A stretch of DNA of 9,525 nt, taken from NCBI GenBank assembly GCA_964462125.1, contig CAYWXT010000219.1, positions 1 through 9,525 on the forward strand, in the 5' to 3' direction. Both the position numbers and the translations under genes were made by a program. Of this stretch, positions 1 through 5,959 are shown piece by piece. The number at the start of each line of letters is the position of its first letter. Position 1 is the stretch's first letter. The DNA is from JAWLFY01 sp964462125 (GTDB lineage Bacteria > Planctomycetota > Planctomycetia > Pirellulales > Pirellulaceae). The notes under the pieces are model-generated. The model had not been told where the DNA came from. It searched no databases and was given only the letters and a program-made list of their open reading frames with translations.

Positions 1-1022
1 AACGCCCCCATCGTGAACCGTACCGCCATACCGTTGAGCACCGTCAGCGCGACCACACCGGATAGCAGGGAACCGGCCGCCGCCAACAACGCCCCCTCTT
101 GCACGACACTGACCAGGATCGCACGGCGACGAAACCCGATCGCTTGCAACGTCGCGATCTCACGGATTCGCCCCGCTACCGCGCCGTACATCATGTTCAG
201 CCCCGCAAAAATGCCAGCAGCACTGATCAAGACAACCACGAACCACGCCAACCATCGCACCGGCTTGTAATGCTGTTGAACGGACGCATAGTAATCGGTT
301 TCGCGCATCGCCTTCAGCTCCAGATCGGTCCGCTCCTTGCAAAACAATTCGACCTCGGCAGCCGAACCGCGTGGCGACAAAAGGATCGCGACGACACTCA
401 AGTCCTGTCGCTTGGTCGCCGTCTGTAAGTCAGTCAAGTTGCACCAGATCTCCGATTCGTAAGCCGCACCGCCGGCAGCAAAGCGGCCGGCGACTTTCCA
501 TGTTCGGCCTTCCAGCTCGACGCTTTGACCGACGGCCATCGCATCGGGACGACTGCCGAGTTTTGCCGGCGCAAGACGTCCCACCATGACTTCGCCATCG
601 TCGGGCCAATCGCCTTCGATCAACTTCACCGAACGGCGAACCAGCGGCGTCGTCTGCTCGACGCCTCGTACCAACCCCAACCCTTCTTCTCCGTCCTGAG
701 TTTTCACCCGACTTCCCAAGTACAACTCTGGCGAGACGTGGCTGACACCAAATCGCTTGACCACCCCTTCCAGGCTCGCAGCCAACAGCGAAGGCGTTCG
801 GGAGGCGATCGACGATGTCTCAATGTTCTCTTCCGAATTCACCGAGTACACCAACACGACGTTCTCATCGCCGCTGACCGACAGCGATCGCTCCAGCCCT
901 CGAATGAACCCGACGACGACGAACACCAACATCACCACCGTCGCCAGGGCAACGAGTGTCAATGCGGTCCGCACCGGCCGCCGGCCCAGGTTGCGAACAC
1001 CGTACTCCCAGGGGAGAAACAT
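1..1022 (-). CDS. ABC transporter permease, MacB/FtsX type (C-terminus cut off by window edge)
   Basis: The minus strand reads open from an ATG at 1022 to the window edge (340 codons, no stop), so the C-terminus is missing. The protein begins MFLPWEYGVRNLGRRPVRT, then has a first membrane helix (about residues 17-40), an extracytoplasmic MacB-PCD-like domain (about 40-245), a second helix (about 253-275) and a third (about 305-325). Between the last two lies the FtsX signature REIATLQAIGFRRRAIL. Family members are usually near 400 residues with four helices, so only the last helix or so is lost. Known role of the family: the membrane half of an ABC system that couples cytoplasmic ATP hydrolysis to periplasmic work or export, usually beside an ATPase and an HlyD-like adaptor; neither is visible here and they may lie beyond base 1. 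An in-frame TGA three codons upstream fixes ATG 1022 as the first available ATG. No strong Shine-Dalgarno is seen. The substrate is unknown. Confidence 0.9.
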   Translation of the reverse strand, partial: MFLPWEYGVRNLGRRPVRTALTLVALATVVMLVFVVVGFIRGLERSLSVSGDENVVLVYSVNSEENIETSSIASRTPSLLAASLEGVVKRFGVSHVSPELYLGSRVKTQDGEEGLGLVRGVEQTTPLVRRSVKLIEGDWPDDGEVMVGRLAPAKLGSRPDAMAVGQSVELEGRTWKVAGRFAAGGAAYESEIWCNLTDLQTATKRQDLSVVAILLSPRGSAAEVELFCKERTDLELKAMRETDYYASVQQHYKPVRWLAWFVVVLISAAGIFAGLNMMYGAVAGRIREIATLQAIGFRRRAILVSVVQEGALLAAAGSLLSGVVALTVLNGMAVRFTMGA

Positions 1023-1168
1023 CAGGAATCAGGCTTTGGTTACGCGAAAGCGGTCGACGGCGTTGACAGGCCATCACCGCGGGTTACAAACAGCGCCTGG
1101 TGCTATATTCACAGCTTGATTCTCGAGTTCGAATGGCCGGCGGCTCGCGCCCTGCCGTTACGAACTTC

Positions 1169-1229
1169 TTAACGCCACGGCGCAAGCCGTGCGGCCTCGT
1201 GTTAACGCCACGGCGCAAGCCGTGCGGCC
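1169..1229. repeat. Two tandem copies of a GCAA-loop hairpin repeat
   Basis: The same 28-base unit, beginning TTAACGCCACGG and ending CCGTGCGGCC, occurs at 1169-1196 and 1202-1229, a 33-base period. Each copy contains a perfect stem CACGGC / GCCGTG closed by GCAA, a GNRA-type tetraloop if transcribed. The copies lie in the 271-base gap between the cysteine-rich gene and the permease gene, both on the minus strand. Related units occur near 1864-1943. Such GCGCAAGCC-type units are, from memory, abundant between genes in planctomycetes. A role as a REP-like element, transcript-end hairpin or mRNA stabiliser is possible but not shown. Confidence 0.8.
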
Positions 1230-1293
1230 CCGACCCTCATTGTTTGCTGTGACAAAGCACTCGGCACCAGAAATGCCGTATTGAGAAGCTGAA

Positions 1294-1698
1294 TTAAATC
1301 AGCCACGATTGATGGGCGATCCGCACATCCCGCCCGGAGAGAGCGGCTGCAGGGGGCCCAGAAGACTGGCCTTCGAAGGACGCGTCCAAGGCAGAACTTG
1401 GGAACGTCGAAAGCACCAACGTGTGCACCCAAGCAACGAATACATCCGTGGCCTCTGGCAGGTCAACATCGTCCTCGACCACGGCCCCTTCGCAGATGCA
1501 ATTCTCGCAACTGCATTGGCCATCGGGGCACTGATCGTGGGAATCGGGCGCCGGAACGTCTTCCGTGTGCGGGCAACAAGAGGTCGCCGCCGGCGCACTC
1601 GCCTCTCCCGCCGTTGCACTCGCTTCACACGATTGGCAACGCAATGGACACGCCAACAAATGGACGATCAACAGCAGGGCTAAAGACCGATGGAACAT
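1294..1698 (-). CDS. Small secreted cysteine-rich protein, function unknown
   Basis: This 134-aa protein begins MFHRSLALLLIVHLLACPLRC, a signal peptide with a hydrophobic core at about residues 5-16. The LLAC at 14-17 could be a lipobox, which would make it a lipoprotein. Ten cysteines (17, 21, 24, 41, 42, 57, 62, 64, 67, 69) and histidines 44 and 54 are packed into the N-terminal half, including a CCPH motif and CPDGQCSCENCICEGAVVE. The C-terminal half has no cysteine and no clear domain. The cysteine/histidine cluster suggests metal binding or disulphide formation in the periplasm (inference). It lies upstream of the ABC permease on the same strand, separated by 271 bases with repeats, so co-transcription is possible but not proven. 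I recall similar cysteine-rich secreted proteins near planctomycete efflux systems but cannot check this. The start is the ATG directly before the signal peptide; no strong Shine-Dalgarno is visible. Confidence 0.7.
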   Translation of the reverse strand: MFHRSLALLLIVHLLACPLRCQSCEASATAGEASAPAATSCCPHTEDVPAPDSHDQCPDGQCSCENCICEGAVVEDDVDLPEATDVFVAWVHTLVLSTFPSSALDASFEGQSSGPPAAALSGRDVRIAHQSWLI

Positions 1699-1863
1699 AG
1701 CTGCATGCTACTCGCTGCGACAGTTTCAGGCAAGATCACTCCTTTCATCCCCGCCACCTACGTTACCTTGCACTCGCGCTCAAGCACGGGGCTCTGTCTG
1801 AAAACTTTGAGCCGACGGCGCCAGCTCGATGCCGTTCACGACACCGCCACCAGAGGGGTGCTT

Positions 1864-1943
1864 GGTAACGGTGCGGCACAAGCCGCCTGGCGTTTTGCGG
1901 GAAATTCATGTTCGGGGCCGGACGGCTTGCGCCGTGCCGCTAC
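1864..1943. repeat. Inverted pair of diverged GCAA-loop hairpin repeats
   Basis: The unit at about 1864-1892 contains GGTAACGGTGCGGCACAAGC in plus orientation. The unit at about 1916-1943 is reversed: its complement reads GTAGCGGCACGGCGCAAGCC. The second shares CACGGCGCAAGCCGT with the tandem copies at 1169-1229, while the first is more diverged. Facing each other, they could form a larger imperfect cruciform or RNA stem enclosing about 23 bases. They lie upstream of both divergent genes. Confidence 0.6.
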
Positions 1944-2113
1944 AAAACAGATGGAACTGGGCTTGCACCTCCGGCTCAGGCCAGAGGGCGTCCTCTCTCT
2001 TTTCAAACAGAGCCTGACGTCCGGGGAGGGCCAAGCACCATGCAATCGAATCGTGCGGGCTTGTGATGGGGGAATAAGGCGGCGATTGGCCCCTCCCCGC
2101 TCTTCCCTCGCGA

Positions 2114-2129
2114 CCCTCCCAAGGGTGGG
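2114..2129. repeat. Short C/G-rich hairpin
   Basis: CCCTCCC (2114-2120) and GGGTGGG (2123-2129) can pair around AA with one central T-T mismatch. The preceding 30 bases are strongly pyrimidine-rich. No T-run follows, so this is not a classical terminator. It may belong to another dispersed repeat. Confidence 0.35.
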
Positions 2130-2253
2130 TGGTTGCTAGGAGGGCGGCAGCACTTCTAATCATGGTGCGATGGGTGTTTTCTGACAGAGCCTAGGATGTA
2201 GGGCGCGCATGCGGGGCTCGGGGTTTCCCACTGGCTGAAATGTAAAACATGTC

Positions 2254-4161
2254 ATGATCAACGACTGGCTGGCGATCGTGTTCGGGGGACTCATCTTCCT
2301 CGTACTCCCCGTGGCAGTTTTGGTGATGGCGATCGTTGCGTTCGTACGATCAGGCCGCATTGCACGACTGGAGCGGAAGATTGTCCGCTTGGAAACATTG
2401 GTCGGGCCACTCTCGGCCCGCCAGCGGCTGTTTCTAGGCGAAGGGTCCGGCGGCGAACAAGAAGCCTCGGCCCATGAGACGGGCGAAACGGCCGGTCCGA
2501 CGGTGGTCGAGTCCGAATCAATCGCCACGGCCCAACCGCTGCAGCGGCCGGAACCGATTCAGTGGGAGATGCTGATCGGCAGGCGGGCGCTGGGTTGGGT
2601 GGCGGTGCTGCTGGTGATCTTTGCTGCTGCATTCTTCATTCGTTATGTCGTCGATAACGACTGGATCGGCCCGCTGGGCCAGATCGCGTTGGTCGAGCTG
2701 GCCGGCTCGGCGCTGGTCATCGCTGGCTGGCGGTTCGCCCATCGCCGGTGGGATGTTTTTTCCCAAATGCTCACGGCCGCCGGGATCGTTGTGCTATACG
2801 TGGCGACGTACGCTGCGTTTGGCTTTTACCAACTGCTGCCGCGCGAGCCGGCCTCGGCGTTCCTGGTGGTCATCCTGCTCGGCTCGGTGCTGCTGGCTCT
2901 CGCCTACGATTCCCTCGCGATTGGGCTGACCGCCGTCCTTGGCGGGCTGTTGACACCTGTGTTGATGCAGTCGGCGCACGACGATTACCCCGCCTTCTTT
3001 AGCTATCTCGCGGTGTTGAACCTGGCGGTTGTGGTGTTGTCGCTTGCGCGGTCCTGGGTAGCGATCGGCACCGTGGCGCTGGTGGGGACTCAGGGTCTGT
3101 TCTGGATGTGGTACGCAGGCAACTATCACCCGGAGAAACTTGCCTGGGCTCTCGGCTTTCAAACAGTCGTGTATGTACTTCACCTCGGCAACAATCTCGC
3201 CGTCCATGGTCTGCGGCGTCCGTATGCCCGGGGGGAAGATCTCGTGCGGCTCGTGCTGGGAGCCGCCTTCGCCTTCACGGCGTGGTATGTGATGCTCCGC
3301 GACGACCCGCTTCTGTGGCAGCGAGCCGAACCGTGGATGGGGACCGCGGCGATCGCGTCGGCCGCCCTGTACGCGATAATCGCTCGGGGGATGCTGGCGG
3401 CACCGAAGCAAGACGCGGCCCACCTATTCACGGCCTTGGCGATCTCGGTCGGGTTCATTGCCCTGGCGTTTCCGCTGCAGGCGGATGCCGCCTGGGTGGC
3501 ACTTGGCTGGGCGGCCGAGGGGGCGGTGTTATGGTGGTTTGGCCAGCGGATCGCCAATGGTTCGTTGCGTGCCATCGCCGGGGGACTGTCCCTCGCGGCG
3601 GTGATCCGACTGGTCGCGCACGATTTGCCGCCGGATGTTCGCGAACCGTTCGTTCCGGCTTTCAACCACTTTTCCCTACCGGCGATCGGGGTCGTGTTTT
3701 GTTTGCTGGCCGGGGTCGCCAGCACACGTCGGTTCGTTCGGCAGCGCGGTTGGGCCGAACGCGTGTTCGCCGGCGGCGCCGCAGCGGTCGGCGTGCTGCT
3801 GTTGTGGTTGGTGCTCTCGTTCGATTGCTACAACTACTTCGCAGTCCGTGCCCGCCAGCCGGGGGCTCCGCGAGCCACGCTCCTCTGGCTCGGGCAAATG
3901 GGGCTGTCTGTTTTGTGGACGGTCTATGCCACGGTCGTCCTGGTTATCGGCTTTCGCGCGTCGCAGTCTTGGTTGCGCTGGTTGGCGCTCGCCCTGTATG
4001 GCGTGACGGTGTTGAAGGTGTTTTTCGTTGATATTCGCGAGCTGGATGAGATCTACCGAGTGGTGGCGTTCTTCGTGCTGGCGGTCTTCATGGGCTTGGC
4101 CGCGTGGGGGTACCAGCGACTTCCGTTCGACAGGCGGGATCCACACAGGAGCATGGAATGA
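2254..4161 (+). CDS. DUF2339 polytopic membrane protein
   Basis: This 635-aa integral membrane protein has about 18-19 hydrophobic helices. Order: an N-terminal helix (about residues 4-30), a short charged coiled coil (SGRIARLERKIVRLETL, about 33-50), a Glu/Thr-rich cytoplasmic linker (to about 106), then closely packed helices to the end. Family hallmarks are WEMLIGRRALGWVAVLLV at the start of the core, GLTAVLGGLLTPVLM near the middle, and a C-terminal block with K588, D593 and R602 (LKVFFVDIRELDEIYRVVAF). This matches the DUF2339 family (COG5373), whose function is unknown; members are often 800-1000 aa, so this one is short. An in-frame TGA at 2236 makes ATG 2254 the first possible start. 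No good Shine-Dalgarno precedes it. It overlaps the DUF3999 gene by 4 bases, so the two proteins are probably made together and act as an inner-membrane complex (inference). Confidence 0.9.
   Translation: MINDWLAIVFGGLIFLVLPVAVLVMAIVAFVRSGRIARLERKIVRLETLVGPLSARQRLFLGEGSGGEQEASAHETGETAGPTVVESESIATAQPLQRPEPIQWEMLIGRRALGWVAVLLVIFAAAFFIRYVVDNDWIGPLGQIALVELAGSALVIAGWRFAHRRWDVFSQMLTAAGIVVLYVATYAAFGFYQLLPREPASAFLVVILLGSVLLALAYDSLAIGLTAVLGGLLTPVLMQSAHDDYPAFFSYLAVLNLAVVVLSLARSWVAIGTVALVGTQGLFWMWYAGNYHPEKLAWALGFQTVVYVLHLGNNLAVHGLRRPYARGEDLVRLVLGAAFAFTAWYVMLRDDPLLWQRAEPWMGTAAIASAALYAIIARGMLAAPKQDAAHLFTALAISVGFIALAFPLQADAAWVALGWAAEGAVLWWFGQRIANGSLRAIAGGLSLAAVIRLVAHDLPPDVREPFVPAFNHFSLPAIGVVFCLLAGVASTRRFVRQRGWAERVFAGGAAAVGVLLLWLVLSFDCYNYFAVRARQPGAPRATLLWLGQMGLSVLWTVYATVVLVIGFRASQSWLRWLALALYGVTVLKVFFVDIRELDEIYRVVAFFVLAVFMGLAAWGYQRLPFDRRDPHRSME
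4147..4151 (+). promoter_or_regulatory. Ribosome binding site that decides the DUF3999 start
   Basis: AGGAG lies inside the last codons of the DUF2339 gene, 6 bases before ATG 4158. That ATG overlaps the DUF2339 stop as ATGA. The arrangement supports start 4158 over an upstream in-frame ATG at 4104 and implies translational coupling. A second in-frame ATG follows at 4161. Confidence 0.75.
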
Positions 4162-5624
4162 TGAGTGACCGAAGCAGTTGGAACGACTCCGGAAGCACCC
4201 TCAGCCTAACCCTCTCGCTAACAAAGCCGGGGAAGAGGGCACCGAAATGGTGGGTGATCGCGTGGGCCACATCGCTTGCACTCGCCGCGCTCGCCCCCCC
4301 CGCCGCGCTGGCGCAATCACCGGCAGCCGAACCACTCGTCGATTGGAAATGGTTTCAACCGATCCTCGCCCCAGAAGAGGATTCGGAGGGAATCGAAGAT
4401 GCGGAGTCGCCGTGGACTGACTTTCTGATCCCACCGGGCGTCTTTGCGGAGGCCGCCGTGGAACTCGACGACCTGCGGATCTATACCGCCAGCGGTGAGG
4501 AGGTCCCCTACGCGTTGCGTGTCCGCCGCGAGCGATCGAGCACCGAGGAAGTTCCGGCCGAGGTCTTCAACCGCTCGCTAACCCCCGACGGCGCGCGGGA
4601 ACTGTCGCTTGAATTGAACGCCGCTTCCATTGAGCACAATGAAGTCGAAGTGGGAATGCCTGGCAACGATTTTCGCCGCCGTGCCACGTTGGAAGGCAGC
4701 CCGGACGGCGAGACTTGGCGGATGCTCGCCGAGGACAATCTCATTCGCTTTGCTCGCGGCAATGAGCGGATTGAAGACGTGCGGCTCCGCCATCCGCCAG
4801 GCCGCTTTCGCTACCTGCGGCTCCGGGTTTATCCAGATCCGGCGGTCGACGACGAGCCGGTAGAGATCGGGCAGGTGACCGTGCGCCGACGCATCGCGGT
4901 CGCTGGCGAGGATCTGGAACTGGTGGCCGATTTCGGCCCGCGAGAAGCGACACGGGAGGCCGGGGCACCCGCCTCCGCTTGGATGATCCCGTTGGGTGGT
5001 CAACAGGTTCCGGTCGATCGAATTGAAATTCAGACACCTGAGCAAGACTTTGTCCGTGATTATGTGATCCAGTACGCCGGCCCGCCTGGCCCTCGAGTGC
5101 GTTTCCGGCAAATCGGTGCGGGCACCTGGCGTCGCCGGGAAGGAGAGTCGCCGCAGCCGTTGACCGCGGAGTTTAGCGAAGTGCGCGCCGCGCGGCTGCG
5201 GTTGATTGTGATCGACCACAGCAATCCGCCGTTAAGGGTCGACGAGATCCACTTTGCTGCGCCGGCCCGCCAAGTCGTCTTGCCGCGGAGCGAACAGAAC
5301 GAGTCCGAGCTGCGTCTCTATTATGGCAATCCCGAGGCGACCGCACCTCGCTACGATTTCGCCCGCAACCTGCCGGACCGGCTCGAGCCGGCGCCGGTGC
5401 GCACCGGACTCGGTCCCCGACAAGACAACCCCAACTACGTTCCGCCACCGGTGCCGGTCACCGAACGGTGGGCAGGGATGATCTATGTCGTGCTAACTGC
5501 CGTCAGCCTCGTCCTGGCCGCGGTGATTTTCAGCGTCGGCCGAACCACCATCGCCCTGCACGACGGAGGTACGGAAGAACCCTCCGATGCGTCCAACGGC
5601 TCGGCCGGCGGCGCTCAATCCTGA
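4158..5624 (+). CDS. DUF3999 family exported membrane-anchored protein
   Basis: The protein is 488 aa from ATG 4158. After a 30-residue N-terminal extension it has a signal peptide (WWVIAWATSLALAALAPPAA, about 31-52) with likely cleavage in ALA-QS. A large beta-rich periplasmic region follows (about 53-435), beginning DWKWFQPILAP and including LDDLRIYTASGEEVPYALRV and RFRYLRLRVYPD. It ends with one transmembrane helix (about 440-462) and a short polar tail. This fits DUF3999, a family found next to DUF2339 proteins. The RYLRLRV-type strand and the spacing resemble discoidin-like beta-sandwich repeats, which would suggest ligand or surface binding, but this is inference. Function is unknown; pairing with DUF2339 suggests an envelope complex. 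The extension is unusual because part of it (residues 14-29) is encoded by a palindromic repeat. The stop codon directly abuts a transposase remnant in the same frame. Confidence 0.87.
   Translation: MMSDRSSWNDSGSTLSLTLSLTKPGKRAPKWWVIAWATSLALAALAPPAALAQSPAAEPLVDWKWFQPILAPEEDSEGIEDAESPWTDFLIPPGVFAEAAVELDDLRIYTASGEEVPYALRVRRERSSTEEVPAEVFNRSLTPDGARELSLELNAASIEHNEVEVGMPGNDFRRRATLEGSPDGETWRMLAEDNLIRFARGNERIEDVRLRHPPGRFRYLRLRVYPDPAVDDEPVEIGQVTVRRRIAVAGEDLELVADFGPREATREAGAPASAWMIPLGGQQVPVDRIEIQTPEQDFVRDYVIQYAGPPGPRVRFRQIGAGTWRRREGESPQPLTAEFSEVRAARLRLIVIDHSNPPLRVDEIHFAAPARQVVLPRSEQNESELRLYYGNPEATAPRYDFARNLPDRLEPAPVRTGLGPRQDNPNYVPPPVPVTERWAGMIYVVLTAVSLVLAAVIFSVGRTTIALHDGGTEEPSDASNGSAGGAQS
4201..4243. 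repeat. REP-like palindromic element inside the DUF3999 coding sequence
   Basis: The segment starts TCAGCCTAACCCTCTCGC, has a middle loop, and ends GGGGAAGAGGGCACC. CCCTCT (4210-4215) pairs perfectly with AGAGGG (4234-4239). It resembles the widespread intergenic palindrome of the form CTAACCCTCTCCC...GGGAGAGGG. Here it is read through in frame and supplies about residues 14-29, including the odd LSLTLSLT run. The resemblance is from memory and the copy is imperfect. Confidence 0.5.
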
Positions 5625-5957
5625 TGGGATCGCAAGGAAGTTCACTGCCATATGATTGGCTACAATTTGGTTCGCGCGGCGATGATTGCCTCGGCGTTGA
5701 AATTTCATCTCTGTCCGACTCAGCTCAGCTTCACCGGCGCGATACAAGCGTTGGACGAATACGCATCCTGCATTCGTCTCCAATTGGGCCAATACGCCGA
5801 GCATTGGGACAGCTTGCTGGAGACCATCTCTGAGCTCACGGTCGGAAATCGCCCAGGTCGTCAAGAGCCCCGTGAACTGAAACGCAGGCCGAAACAGTAC
5901 AAGCTCATGCAATGCCCACGCGATCCGAACCGAAACCGTTACGCCACCGCAGCTTAG
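5625..5957 (+). pseudogene. IS4-family transposase, C-terminal remnant
   Basis: Read from directly after the DUF3999 stop, the frame gives WDRKEVHCHMIGYNLVRAAM, then LSFTGAIQAL, LLETISELTVGNRPGRQEP and RELKRRPKQYKLM, ending at a TAG at 5955. This matches the C-terminal tail of IS4-type DDE transposases (RKEV..H...YNLVR; G.RPGR.EPR..KRRPK.Y..L). Only about 110 residues remain; the catalytic DDE residues and the Y-R-E-K region lie upstream in the family and are absent, so this cannot be active. An ATG at 5652 gives a 101-aa open frame, but it starts inside the conserved tail and should not be annotated as an intact gene. It ends 2 bases before the convergent nuclease gene. It marks an old insertion followed by deletion. 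Confidence 0.85.
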
Positions 5958-5959
5958 AG

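Larger units (their letters stand above)
1699..2253. other. Intergenic region between divergent genes, with degraded repeats
   Basis: This is 555 bases between the minus-strand cysteine-rich gene and the plus-strand DUF2339 gene, so promoters for both should lie here; I see none I would defend. It holds two hairpin-repeat units in opposite orientation (1864-1943), a pyrimidine-rich stretch (about 2088-2120) and a short hairpin (2114-2129). Several open frames cross it, but they run through the repeats and have no recognisable protein features, so I call no gene. Confidence 0.6.

Noticed and set aside
525..1172. Plus-strand open frame of 215 aa
   Set aside because: Antisense to the ABC permease, whose helices and FtsX motif are unmistakable; the plus-strand product is Arg/His/Gln-rich with no domain.
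1906..2163. Possible small minus-strand gene in the intergenic region
   Set aside because: It runs through repeats and a low-complexity hairpin and has no ribosome site or protein features.
3108..4031. Plus-strand open frame of 307 aa
   Set aside because: Overlaps the DUF2339 gene in another frame; the Arg/Gly-rich product is typical of high-GC shadow frames.
4104..4157. Upstream start for the DUF3999 protein
   Set aside because: It would overlap the DUF2339 gene by 58 bases and lacks a Shine-Dalgarno; ATG 4158 has AGGAG at good spacing.
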